DNA of 29,287 nucleotides from DSWT01 sp035415725 (GCA_035415725.1 DAOOGN010000054.1:1-29287), one strand, 5' to 3'; counted from the first letter of the stretch, positions 14,698 to 22,348 are shown. Translations and numbers: made by a program. Notes: generated by a model from the letters alone, not told the origin.

Positions 14698-14770
14698 CTA
14701 TATCCTCACCCAAATTTGCGCACGCTCATCGGCGTACTCGCAACACCCCACTTGAACTTGTTCTAACCCA
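14698..14770 (-). pseudogene. C-terminal scrap of a 509-aa-type membrane protein
   Basis: On the minus strand the frame ending in TAG at 14700-14698 reads GLEQVQVGCCEYADERAQIW and then VRI. The intact 509-residue protein at 16016-17545 ends with WHCEYADEHAQMWIEVTR. The CEYADE-AQ-W match and similar DNA (TGCGCAYGCTCATCGGCRTAYTCRC on the plus strand) show that this is the tail of a former copy of that gene. All upstream parts are missing. It lies between the stop of the GT87 at 14790 and the IS630 remnant. Confidence 0.65.
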
Positions 14771-14789
14771 TTTGTAGTCTGGCAGACCT

Positions 14790-15989
14790 TTATTCACTAA
14801 AATTTTCAAACGATGCTTGTCTTCTCCTATTCATTTCCCACCAGGCTAATGCATATATCCCACCCCACGCTATCGATACCCAAAAATAGTCCACCTCATT
14901 TTTTGCAACCATGTGTTGCACAAGATTAGCCAATAAAACTATAGCTATTCCCAAAGACAGACCCCAGCGCATCTTATTTGAACACAACGGGTCAGACAAC
15001 CAATAAATGATCTCTGCCATAGGTATCAATAAAATACTTTGGTCAAAACTCCATCCAAAAAAGGTGCTTGGTACTGTGATCAAAGTCAATAAACTAACGA
15101 CAGATTCCACCGGTAGGATCTCTGGTTGCCGAAGAAACCTGGGAAGCAATAAAAGGAAAGCGAGGCCAAAATATTGCCCCCAAGCCCCGATATTATGGGA
15201 CTTCAGTACCCCTCCAAGAGTCGGCGTCAACCATCTTACTGGCGGATTTTTCAAGATCAGACTAAAATCTGCAATCCATGCAGGGCGCAAAGCAAACAAA
15301 ATCACTACACAGGCGACGCCCGCCACACCTAATCCTAGCCAGCCACGCCACTTACGATGAACAGCCATGTACAACATCAGATATGGCGCTGCTAGCATTA
15401 CCAAATGGGGTTTCGGTGTTATAAAAATGAGCATTGCTCCTGCCCAAAACCACCGCTCATGTTTTATGAAGAACAGAGAAGTCGTCAATCCAAACAAAAC
15501 CAGAAAAGTAATTTGCCCTATGATAATAGCAATCAAAACAGGAGCAAACGTCACTACAGTCAAACAATATACTAATAGAACAATGGGAGTTCGCATTGGG
15601 AAATAAATCTGTCGCAAAATAAAGCAGGAAACAAGCACCAATACTATATTGATTAACAACCAAACAACCCGCGCGGTCTCAAATGGCATCCATGATACGG
15701 GAAGAAGAAATATCCACACCGTTGGTGGATTCCAGACCATCAAAATACCATCTTTATTAGAGCCAAGGTGAACTAGTTGCATCTCAGATAAATTTTCTTG
15801 ATCGTATGGATTACGCCCCTCTAAAAATAGTCGTGATGCCGACCAATAAGCACTAAAATCATTGGAGCCGACCCTGTTCCCTTTTGCCCATCGAAAAAAA
15901 ATAACACTGCCAACGATCGACAAGGACAAGAGCAAACACCATTTCCCCCACGTAGGCCATTTTGTTTGAGCTAACAAGACTCTCTCCAC
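14790..15989 (-). CDS. GT87 (DUF2029) family membrane glycosyltransferase
   Basis: Complete 399-residue polytopic enzyme. The N-terminal helix is followed by GSNDFSAYWSASRLFLEGRNPYD, the family loop signature, and by MVWNPPTVWIFLLPVSWMPF. This WNPP form is closest to the GT87 at 255-1454, while the two NYPPY paralogues form another subgroup. About ten membrane segments follow, with KPHLVMLAAPYL matching the KPQ motif of the family. It begins 26 bases after the 509-residue membrane protein and is probably in the same transcript. The expected role is transfer of a sugar from polyprenyl phosphate to a surface glycan or lipid outside the cell; sugar and acceptor are unknown. Confidence 0.86.
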   Translation of the reverse strand: MERVLLAQTKWPTWGKWCLLLSLSIVGSVIFFRWAKGNRVGSNDFSAYWSASRLFLEGRNPYDQENLSEMQLVHLGSNKDGILMVWNPPTVWIFLLPVSWMPFETARVVWLLINIVLVLVSCFILRQIYFPMRTPIVLLVYCLTVVTFAPVLIAIIIGQITFLVLFGLTTSLFFIKHERWFWAGAMLIFITPKPHLVMLAAPYLMLYMAVHRKWRGWLGLGVAGVACVVILFALRPAWIADFSLILKNPPVRWLTPTLGGVLKSHNIGAWGQYFGLAFLLLLPRFLRQPEILPVESVVSLLTLITVPSTFFGWSFDQSILLIPMAEIIYWLSDPLCSNKMRWGLSLGIAIVLLANLVQHMVAKNEVDYFWVSIAWGGIYALAWWEMNRRRQASFENFSE

Positions 15990-16015
15990 TCTAACTCGCC
16001 CATCATTATCGCCAA

Positions 16016-17545
16016 TCAGCTAATGCCTTTCTCAACAACCCTGGTAACCTCTATCCACATCTGCGCATGCTCATCGGCATATTCACAATGCCAATTCTCA
16101 GCATGCTCCAGGACGTTCCGTAATTCCTCTTGCAGTTCGTTATCCAACAGTACGCGATTGACGCCATACTTTTCCAACAATTCGAGGGAGCGCACTCCCT
16201 GCCCGATGTGCTTATAATCCAGCCATTGTTCGTAGGGATAAAGCTCCACACGTGGATCAATAAACACTGGTTGTTCCGGCGCGGCCCAGATGAGGTAGCT
16301 GCCATAGCCCATCTCGTTGAACAGTCGCCCGCCGGGATGGGCCTTGAGATATGCCGTTGCGCCCACGGGCGTCGCCGTACTGAGCAGCGGTCCAGCGGGG
16401 ATATTTCGCCACACCTGCGCCCAGTAAGTCTCCGGCAGTGGCAGTTGTTCAACAAACCACGGTTGCGCCAGCACCAGCGGAAGGACAAGGAGCACCATGA
16501 GTAACAGGTTAAAAGCATTACGCCGCGGTACAAAGGCAGGCCGCTTTACAGGAAGCTCTTTGAGCGCATGCGCCAACACCGGCATCACCACCATCCCAAA
16601 CCAGACGACGTACCTTTGCCCATTCCAGGCCAACCATAGAAATCCGACGACAAGCAGTGCCTCCGTTGGCGTGAGACGATAGCGGGAATAGGCCAACACA
16701 AGCAGTAGGATCAAGATGCTGATGTAAAAAACTGTGTTCGCGCCCCCTGTCGGGGTAGGAGATTGCCATTCCACAATCAAGGTCTGGCTAGGGGGGTTGG
16801 TCATCAAGCCGATCACATAATCCATAATCCCTGTACCGCGTGGATTCACGAATGTCGATGCCGCCGTCAAGCCGGAGACGCCAGCCAGCCAGCCTACCTC
16901 CCGCCAGGAACGGGCGCCGGTCTGTTTGAGCCCCGTTCGTAGCCCCTCGCCCACGGTAAACGCGCCTAACAAGACCAGCCCTAGAATAAATGCACCGTGG
17001 GCATTGACCCAAAACACCATCATGGCCGGGCACAACAATAGCCATGCAGAATGCAATTTGCCATCGACGTACCGGCCCAACAGCCACAGGTAGAGCGCCA
17101 GCGGCATCCACGACCACATCTGCGGGCGCAGGATCAGGTTATTCATGGACATAAAACAAGCCAACGCCAGCGGCAACGCTACCATGCGCCACGAACCGCC
17201 GCGTCGCCGTGCCTCTGCCGCAACAATAGCATAAGCGCCGAGGACTATTCCGTTACGCGCCACCATCACCAGCGCCAGGCCGCCAAGGTGGTATAGAAGA
17301 TAGAGCAGCCATTCGCCGAGCCACGCTCCGTAAAAGAACGGCGTCTCCGCCGGCAAGCTCCAGGCGAACATATTGGTTGTGGGAATGTGGCCGGTCTGGT
17401 AGATCAGCTCGCCGACTTTGAGATGCCACCAAAAGTCATTGGGCGGCAGGGGGACGAGCGCGATATAGAAACCAAACGCCGCCCATACCACCCACGGCCA
17501 TAGTAAATCAAGGGTGGGCCATTGGATAGAGATACGCGGCTTCAT
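16016..17545 (-). CDS. Polytopic membrane protein, PMT/GT-C-like, function unproven
   Basis: 509 residues with about eleven to twelve membrane helices. After the first helix the external loop has PPNDFWWHLKVGELIYQTGH, then MFAWSLP and GAWLGEWLLYLLY. An acidic residue in this loop is where GT-C glycosyltransferases keep their catalytic base, so a sugar-transferase or oligosaccharide-related role is plausible but not shown. After the last helix, a soluble tail of about 130 residues holds NIPAGPLLSTATPVGATAYL, GSYLIWAAPEQPVFIDPRVELYP and the CEYADE end. This resembles the extracytoplasmic domain of large PMT-like proteins. Twenty-two bases separate it from the epimerase gene. Two decayed relatives of its tail occur at 56-280 and 14698-14770. 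Confidence 0.7.
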   Translation of the reverse strand: MKPRISIQWPTLDLLWPWVVWAAFGFYIALVPLPPNDFWWHLKVGELIYQTGHIPTTNMFAWSLPAETPFFYGAWLGEWLLYLLYHLGGLALVMVARNGIVLGAYAIVAAEARRRGGSWRMVALPLALACFMSMNNLILRPQMWSWMPLALYLWLLGRYVDGKLHSAWLLLCPAMMVFWVNAHGAFILGLVLLGAFTVGEGLRTGLKQTGARSWREVGWLAGVSGLTAASTFVNPRGTGIMDYVIGLMTNPPSQTLIVEWQSPTPTGGANTVFYISILILLLVLAYSRYRLTPTEALLVVGFLWLAWNGQRYVVWFGMVVMPVLAHALKELPVKRPAFVPRRNAFNLLLMVLLVLPLVLAQPWFVEQLPLPETYWAQVWRNIPAGPLLSTATPVGATAYLKAHPGGRLFNEMGYGSYLIWAAPEQPVFIDPRVELYPYEQWLDYKHIGQGVRSLELLEKYGVNRVLLDNELQEELRNVLEHAENWHCEYADEHAQMWIEVTRVVEKGIS

Positions 17546-17567
17546 TCCTTACATCCAACACGTAGAT

Positions 17568-18542
17568 TCATTGTGCTACCTCTCCCAACGTGTGTTCTTC
17601 GTTCCAATGTTGGGTTCTATACAATCCCTTCGCCAATGTTACATTTGGCGTCCACCGCAATATCCGCCGGATCTTCTCAATGTTGACCACTCGACGACGA
17701 ATATTGTCGATGTCACGTCGGTCAATATGCAAGGGCGACAACTCCAAACCATATAAGTCCGACACTAAATGCGCCAAAGCCTCGACGCTGGTTTCTACGC
17801 CGGTGCCGATATTGAAGACTTCCCCCTCGGACTTAGGTGAGAGAGCCGCCTGTATGGTTGCTTCAACCGCATCTTCGACGAAGGTAAAATCGCGAGTCTG
17901 CTGCCCATCTCCATGAATCTCCAGCGGCATCCCCGCCTGCGCCCGCTGCATAAACTTGGCCACGACGCCGCAATAGGGGTTTTGTGGATCCTGCCATGGC
18001 CCATAGACGTTCGAATAACGCACGACCACCACAGGCACACCGTAACTCTCATAAAAAGCCTGACAATAGCCCTCGCCGCTGTATTTGCTGACGGCATACG
18101 GCGTCAACAAACTGATGCGGTCATCTTCGTTGATGGGCAAATAACGCGGATTGCCGTAGACCGAAACCGAGGAGGTATAAAGTACCCGCTGTGGGTGACA
18201 ATCGCGCGCTGCCAACAGCACATTGAGAGTGCCGCCAATATTGGTCTTGAAATCCTCGTATGGATTCCGCGTAGAGGCAATGATATTTCGCGCCGCCAAG
18301 TGAAAGATGAACTCCGCCTCAGAAACCAACTGCCGCACCAGCTCACTATCCGTAACGCTCCCTCGCACCAATCGGTAAGCCTCCGGAGCGATGCCGCGCA
18401 GATTTTCGAGACGCCCGGTAAAAAAATCGTCCAGAATCGTGACTTCGGCATCTTCAGCTACCAAACGGCGCACCAGATTTGAGCCGACGAAACCCGCCCC
18501 ACCCGTCACTAACACTCGTTGTCCCTTGAGATCAGATGCCAC
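17568..18542 (-). CDS. NAD-dependent nucleotide-sugar epimerase/dehydratase (extended SDR)
   Basis: Cytosolic Rossmann enzyme of about 324 residues. TGGAGFVGS near residue 13-21 binds NAD, DD-FTG follows at the end of the second strand, TSSVSVYG holds the catalytic Ser/Thr, and the YAVSK pair is Tyr149 with Lys153. RYSNVYGPWQDP and GDGQQTRDFTFVEDA are typical of UDP-glucose 4-epimerase or dTDP-glucose/UDP-glucuronate-type SDRs. It probably makes a nucleotide sugar for the operon. AGGAGG is 6 bases before the GTG at 18542 but only 3 before the GTG at 18545, so I use 18542. An ATG in another frame overlaps the site but opens no long frame. The gene lies 16 bases after the GT2 gene. Exact substrate cannot be assigned from motifs. 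Confidence 0.85.
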   Translation of the reverse strand: MASDLKGQRVLVTGGAGFVGSNLVRRLVAEDAEVTILDDFFTGRLENLRGIAPEAYRLVRGSVTDSELVRQLVSEAEFIFHLAARNIIASTRNPYEDFKTNIGGTLNVLLAARDCHPQRVLYTSSVSVYGNPRYLPINEDDRISLLTPYAVSKYSGEGYCQAFYESYGVPVVVVRYSNVYGPWQDPQNPYCGVVAKFMQRAQAGMPLEIHGDGQQTRDFTFVEDAVEATIQAALSPKSEGEVFNIGTGVETSVEALAHLVSDLYGLELSPLHIDRRDIDNIRRRVVNIEKIRRILRWTPNVTLAKGLYRTQHWNEEHTLGEVAQ

Positions 18543-18558
18543 CACATTCCTCCTGAAC

Positions 18559-19323
18559 TTAGGTTTTTAATCCCAGAGCGAGATAAACCATAGGGCGAAA
18601 AATCCGCCACCAGTCACGTACCGGCTTCATTTTCGTTGTACCGCTTGTATGGTAAATGACTTTCATAGGCGCCTCAGTCACCCTATACCCCTCACGCACC
18701 ACCTTGTAGAGTAGGTAAGGCTCTAACTCGTAAGTGTTCAACCACGTCTGCCACAAGTTAATCCTGCCATCTGCGAAGATGCGGGTACGAAATGCCCGTC
18801 CGCCATTGGTTGCATCCGAACAAGGAAAGCCTGTCAACAGTCGAAATGTAGCAGCATAAACCCAGGTAAAGAGTCGACGAAACCAGCCAATGTTAGGGGC
18901 GTGTAATCCCTGGAAACGTCGTGACCCCTGGACAAAGTCATAATCTTCAACCAGGATGGGTTGCAATAGACCGGGCAATTCTGTCGGATCATGCTGGTCG
19001 TCGCCAGAGAGAATTGCAACCACCGCAAAACCATGTGCCAGAGCATAATCAATGCCAGTGCGGATCGCCGCACCGACGCCAAGATTCCGTTCATGGCTGA
19101 TAACTAACGCCCCCGCAGCTTGGGCTTCTACGGCAGTTTGATCACTGGAACAATCATTCACTACCAAGACAGATTTTATCCCCTGGGTAAGAACCTTTTT
19201 AACCACCACACCCACTTTTCCCTGCTCATTATAGGCGGGAATTACAGCAAGCACCTGTAAATCCTGTATCTTGTCATCCACGGTACGTGCTTCACTCGCA
19301 ATTGTCTCAGGTAAATCGTCCAT
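18559..19323 (-). CDS. GT2 glycosyltransferase, polyprenyl-phosphate mannose synthase type
   Basis: Soluble 254-residue GT-A enzyme. VLAVIPAYNEQGKV starts the nucleotide-sugar domain, NDCSSDQT follows, RNLGVGAAIRTGIDYA is a standard family segment, and the acidic motif is SGDDQHDP (Asp108, Asp109, Asp112). QGSRRF, NGGRAFR and YELEPYLLYKVVREGY match DPM1-like synthases. The expected reaction is transfer of a sugar from a nucleotide donor to polyprenyl phosphate inside the cell. There is no C-terminal membrane anchor, only a short hydrophobic end. It is the second gene of the operon after the PIG-V-like enzyme and differs clearly from the GT2 at 3962, so the two may load different sugars. Confidence 0.87.
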   Translation of the reverse strand: MDDLPETIASEARTVDDKIQDLQVLAVIPAYNEQGKVGVVVKKVLTQGIKSVLVVNDCSSDQTAVEAQAAGALVISHERNLGVGAAIRTGIDYALAHGFAVVAILSGDDQHDPTELPGLLQPILVEDYDFVQGSRRFQGLHAPNIGWFRRLFTWVYAATFRLLTGFPCSDATNGGRAFRTRIFADGRINLWQTWLNTYELEPYLLYKVVREGYRVTEAPMKVIYHTSGTTKMKPVRDWWRIFRPMVYLALGLKT

Positions 19324-19377
19324 AGCCTCACCTATTCGTGGGCATCACTTTGCTTATGTATGGCAGGTTCCGCTCTT

Positions 19378-20622
19378 TTAGGGCACCCAAGTCTCTAGGA
19401 TATAGAGCAATATCAAAAAACAACTTCCGGCAAAGCCCCCCCCGGCCCATAACAGGCGGCGGCGTGAAAGCCACGCGCTGTGTCCCGCTCCCATAAAAAC
19501 CGGAAAAGCCAAGAACAAATGTCGGGGCAAACCCTGATACGGGTGCGTCATCCCGGTATGATAGCTGAAGCTGATCAACACCGTCACAAGTGTATATACG
19601 CGATAGGAAGCCGGCAGATGTGGCCAGGCGATAAACACTACAATGAGAAAAAGAACGCCAAGTGTCAAATTCACGATTAAATCCACATCTGGCGCAGCCC
19701 CAAGGCGCATAAGCGCCAGGTAAACCGCCTGCCAGGGCCAAATGATAAAGTAGGCGCCGCCCACTTGATCCGCGCTAGAGGAGATCAGCATCGAGTATAC
19801 CAGCGCGTAAGGCGAAGCAAAACTTAACTGCCCCCCCCCTATCACCAGCGCCCGATACAATGCCCAAAGCGCCAGTGCCAGCGGAATCAGTCCTATCGCT
19901 AACCAACAACGCCAGCTACGCAGCATACGACGCGCATCGCCTTTGTGCGCTTCCCATAATTCCCAAATAAACGGGAATACAAGCAGAATCCCCTGCTGGC
20001 GCGTTAATACCGCAAGCGCTCCACTAATCCCCGCCCACCACCACTTGCGTTGCCGCGCGCACAACAAAGTCAACGCCGATAACAACAGAAATAAGCCTTC
20101 ATTGTATGGTGCAAATAGAATAAAAGTCAGCGGGAAAAACAACAGCCACTGAGAAGCCGTTTGCGCCTGAGCCGGCCCAGCCTCCCATTCTACCATCCGC
20201 ACAAAGAGAAAGAGAAACGCCAAAGTTGCTAGGTTGCTTACTACCATCAACGCCAGGAGTGGATCAACGCCCAAACGGGTCAGCGGATAAGCTAACCAGG
20301 GATAAAGCGGATGAAAAGCATCAGTACCGTTCCCCGCTTGATAGCCTTCTGTAAGGATCCGTAGATGCCACTCCACATCCCACCGTTGCCAGGGGGCCAA
20401 TAGGACCCGGTAAAGCCACTTGTGGAACGGCATCGTCGGCGGCCACAAGGGTATCAGGCGCTCGATATCGGTCAACGGGCGCAACATAGAGAACATGGCC
20501 GCCCAAATAGAAGTTGTTAAACGCAAAAATAACCACAGCCCCAACAACGGGCCGTATTCCAGCTTGAACTTGTCAATCCGCGAAACTGGCTTCACGAGAT
20601 CCTGCGATGAGTTCACCGTCAT
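19378..20622 (-). CDS. PIG-V-like (GT76-type) mannosyltransferase
   Basis: 414-residue polytopic protein, first gene of the leftward operon. The first external loop has APWQRWDVEWHLRILTEGY and then FHPLYPWLAYPL. This WD-x-x-Y/H-L-x-I-x-x-GY plus F-P-L-YP pattern is the hallmark of PIG-V-type mannosyltransferases, which use dolichol- or polyprenyl-phosphate mannose. Further family segments are FAPYNEGLFLLLSAL and LTRQQGILLVFP. About ten membrane helices are present. Two poly-G runs lie in its coding strand (G9 at 19839-19831 and G8 at 19443-19436), and in this sequence both keep the frame. A TATATA box ends nine bases before the ATG and there is no well-spaced ribosome site, so the mRNA may be leaderless; this is weak evidence. 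The acceptor is unknown. Confidence 0.75.
   Translation of the reverse strand: MTVNSSQDLVKPVSRIDKFKLEYGPLLGLWLFLRLTTSIWAAMFSMLRPLTDIERLIPLWPPTMPFHKWLYRVLLAPWQRWDVEWHLRILTEGYQAGNGTDAFHPLYPWLAYPLTRLGVDPLLALMVVSNLATLAFLFLFVRMVEWEAGPAQAQTASQWLLFFPLTFILFAPYNEGLFLLLSALTLLCARQRKWWWAGISGALAVLTRQQGILLVFPFIWELWEAHKGDARRMLRSWRCWLAIGLIPLALALWALYRALVIGGGQLSFASPYALVYSMLISSSADQVGGAYFIIWPWQAVYLALMRLGAAPDVDLIVNLTLGVLFLIVVFIAWPHLPASYRVYTLVTVLISFSYHTGMTHPYQGLPRHLFLAFPVFMGAGHSAWLSRRRLLWAGGGFAGSCFLILLYILETWVP
19436..19443 (-). repeat. G8 homopolymer in the PIG-V-like gene (in frame)
   Basis: Eight Gs on the coding strand encode part of LLWAGGGFAG near the C-terminus. The frame is kept in this sequence. Confidence 0.85.
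19831..19839 (-). repeat. G9 homopolymer in the PIG-V-like gene (in frame)
   Basis: Nine Gs on the coding strand encode three glycines in ALVIGGGQLSF, in the middle of the protein. A change of one base would cut off about 155 residues. Confidence 0.87.
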
Positions 20623-20967
20623 AGTCCCTTATATAGCGCAAAAATGATGGGCGACAGCAGCAATCCTACCCATGATGCACCATCCCTAAAGTCCCGTTCA
20701 CAACCTGGCAAAGGCGGTTGAATAGTTACGAAAATACATTGTACTGTGAAAGTGGATTTCGATCAATCGGCAGGGGGCATCCTACAGAGCTTATCAATGT
20801 TCTGACATGTCTTCCACAAATGACAGAGCGTCGTAGCAACTTGAGTCGCTTCGGCTCCAAAAACGACAGGAGTTTTCCCTATTTTTTGCTTATAGCGCCT
20901 ATATTGGACCTATACTGGCGTCTCACCGCTTCCGCCGACCGGGAGCTAAGGCCCCACGGTTCAACGC

Positions 20968-21134
20968 ATGCCCCCCACGGGGGATTGCCGGCCTGCCGGG
21001 CTTCGTAGGTTCAGTCGACGGCTTTAGCCTCGGCAGATGATTTCTCCACAAGAAACAAGAACTCGCGCTTCGGCCCTCCTTCCCCTCCGCTTGCGGGGAA
21101 GAAGGAGGCCGAGGGATGGCCCCATGGGGGGCAT
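20968..21134. repeat. Composite inverted-repeat region
   Basis: ATGCCCCCCA at the left end is matched inverted by TGGGGGGCAT at the right end, 167 bases overall. Inside are the CGACGGCTTTAGCCTCGGC motif shared with 8620-8646 and the C/G hairpin at 21070-21112. It may be a non-autonomous mobile unit or several stacked intergenic repeats. Confidence 0.4.
21070..21112. repeat. C/G hairpin repeat
   Basis: TCGGCCCTCCTTCCCCTCCGC and GCGGGGAAGAAGGAGGCCGA form a long imperfect stem around TT. It resembles the hairpin at 5567-5618. Confidence 0.6.
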
Positions 21135-21158
21135 CATCACGAGAAATCCGTTACGGGT

Positions 21159-21620
21159 TCACCTTCCAACACTGTCTTCAGACACGGCGGACGATGTATC
21201 GAGCGCCTCCACGTAGGCGATCCAGTCACGCCAGTCTTTGGCGGGCCAGGCCGCTTGTTGGGCCTTGAGATAGGCGACCATCTCTTTCTGCGTGGTTTCA
21301 CTGTCCGCCATATGGATGTTTGTTGTGTAGCGCGTCATCTCGTCGAGAAGGCGCAGGCAATGTTGCTGGATGCGTTTGCCGAGCCGGGCGAATTGTACGT
21401 CACCGGCAGGACGCCGCCGCAGGGCAGCGACCCGCTTTTGAAAGGGCTTGAGCCAGTTGGCAGGCACCTGACCGGCGGTGATTTGTTGGAGCGCCTTCAG
21501 GCGTTCCTGGATGGACCGCGTGACCATCTTCGAAGCCAGCACACTCAATCCATACATACTGCCGGTCATGACGATGATAAATACCACGAGTATTCCAATA
21601 AATGAGCTTGCGGGCGGCAT
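21159..21620 (-). CDS. Small single-pass membrane protein, unknown function
   Basis: About 153 residues, not recognised. After MPPASS there is one hydrophobic helix (FIGILVVFIIVMTGSMYGLSVLA). The rest is cytoplasmic or external and helical, rich in Arg, Lys and Gln, with heptad-like spacing in RSIQERLKALQQI and FARLGKRIQQHCLRLLDEMTRY, so a coiled coil is possible. I use the ATG at 21620 because AGAGGTG lies 6 bases before it; ATG 21626 and TTG 21641 are alternatives. It stands alone, divergent from the candidate RNA and recX. The reading frame is long compared with chance and GC-rich at third positions, so it is probably real. Confidence 0.6.
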   Translation of the reverse strand: MPPASSFIGILVVFIIVMTGSMYGLSVLASKMVTRSIQERLKALQQITAGQVPANWLKPFQKRVAALRRRPAGDVQFARLGKRIQQHCLRLLDEMTRYTTNIHMADSETTQKEMVAYLKAQQAAWPAKDWRDWIAYVEALDTSSAVSEDSVGR

Positions 21621-21640
21621 GGCCATCACCTCTTTATTCA

Positions 21641-21749
21641 AGACTTACGCAAGTTACATGAGTTTTACCGCTGAGAACGTAGAGAGTGCAAAGAATTTAT
21701 AGTCGCTCAGCGGCCTCGGTGGTAAAAATAGCTGCGCCTGCGTAAGTCC
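21641..21749. repeat. MITE-like element with GACTTACGCA terminal inverted repeats
   Basis: GACTTACGCA (21642-21651) is repeated inverted as TGCGTAAGTC (21739-21748). Inside, TTTTACC and CGCTGAG (21663-21675) pair with CTCAGCG and GGTAAAA (21706-21727), so the 109-base unit folds into a nested hairpin. There is no coding capacity. It lies directly upstream of the small membrane-protein gene and could carry its promoter. Confidence 0.65.
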
Positions 21750-21771
21750 TATATTGTTGGATCATGTGAAG

Positions 21772-21790
21772 ACAATGTACTCCGAAAGTG
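21772..21790 (+). repeat. 19-base repeat, copy 2 (copy 1 at 20736-20754)
   Basis: ACAATGTACTCCGAAAGTG matches ACATTGTACTGTGAAAGTG at 20736-20754 in 16 of 19 positions, same orientation, 1,036 bases apart and flanking the small membrane-protein gene. It may be a remnant of an element end, or chance. Confidence 0.35.
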
Positions 21791-21873
21791 CGAGTTTGGC
21801 AAATGATAGCTTCGGGTACGGTGGGGGGGGATTGGCGTTAGCTTCCTGCCCCATTTCCCTATTCTCAGAATTC

Positions 21874-21882
21874 TGGTAAAAT
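21874..21882 (+). promoter_or_regulatory. Extended -10 element upstream of the candidate RNA
   Basis: TGGTAAAAT fits the TGnTATAAT extended -10 form. The -35 region (TTTCCC at 21854) is poor, as is common with extended -10 promoters. Transcription would start near 21889. Confidence 0.4.
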
Positions 21883-21888
21883 GGAAAG

Positions 21889-22238
21889 ATAAGGTTGTCT
21901 TAGCGCATTTTCAGGATGCATGGTGTGCAGCGATAAAATGTTTTACCCCGGGCGTGATTCCGGGTGCGGCGGGCAAATTTTCCCCGCCATAAGTTTGTCA
22001 GGGTGGATGTGACGCCCTGCCGGCAGATGCGTTGTAGTTTAGCCATGACCAGGATCCCAAAGGGGAAGTGAATGACTTCCCACGGTTTGTTGGGGGAATA
22101 TCGTTAGAGTCGGTAAGCTGAAGAGCACAAAGGATGGCGCGGGCCAACCCTCAGCGTTAGCGTTGCTTGGAGGCATATCTGTCTCACCGTCGTTTAGCCT
22201 GTCAGGCGGCTATGGCGCATTCTGCCATAGCCGTTTTT
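21889..22238 (+). ncRNA. Candidate structured non-coding RNA (about 350 nt) ending in a strong terminator
   Basis: No gene-length frame is convincing here, yet several hairpins follow each other: CCCGG/CCGGG near 21947-21965, GGCGGG/CCCGCC (21968-21973 with 21983-21988), CAGGGT/GCCCTG (21999-22004 with 22014-22019), the palindrome CTGCCGGCAG (22017-22026), and GGGAAGT/ACTTCCC (22063-22069 with 22075-22081). An extended -10 precedes it and a 10-bp terminator closes it. I looked for RNase P, tmRNA, SRP RNA and common riboswitch cores and saw none. It could be an unrecognised 6S-like or regulatory RNA, a leader of recX, or a decayed region. Confidence 0.35.
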
Positions 22239-22240
22239 AT
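22207..22240 (+). terminator. Strong intrinsic terminator
   Basis: CGGCTATGGC (22207-22216) pairs perfectly with GCCATAGCCG (22224-22233) around GCATTCT, followed by TTTTTATTTTT. No protein gene ends near it on the plus strand, which supports a non-coding transcript upstream. Confidence 0.88.
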
Positions 22241-22301
22241 TTTTAGGTTCTCTGGAACTTGGCGTGGCGATGGACAAACGGCTTTGGCTTTTGCCACGGA
22301 T

Positions 22302-22348
22302 GCCACGGATTGCACTGATTTTTTATACCTTGCGTGTAAATCCGTGGC
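22302..22348. repeat. Inverted repeat GCCACGGATT...AATCCGTGGC
   Basis: Ten-base perfect arms (22302-22311 and 22339-22348) around an AT-rich centre, preceded by a partial direct repeat of the left arm (GCCACGGAT at 22293). It lies just upstream of recX and resembles dispersed repeats of environmental genomes. Confidence 0.6.

Larger units (their letters stand above)
20623..21158. other. Long intergenic stretch with repeats only
   Basis: About 535 bases between the start of the PIG-V-like gene and the stop of the small membrane protein. It holds a 19-base repeat (20736-20754), a 10-base inverted pair ATGCCCCCCA (20968) and TGGGGGGCAT (21125-21134), the second copy of GGCTTTAGCCTCGGC (21020-21034) and the hairpin at 21070-21112. 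No convincing gene or RNA was found. Confidence 0.55.

Noticed and set aside
20718..21008. 96-residue ORF on the plus strand
   Set aside because: Runs through repeat DNA, lacks a ribosome site and has no recognisable motifs or expected codon pattern.
21889..22238. RNase P RNA, tmRNA, SRP RNA or a common riboswitch
   Set aside because: The conserved cores (for example GAGGAAAGUCC of RNase P, the tRNA-like ends of tmRNA, and the SRP loop) were not found on either strand.
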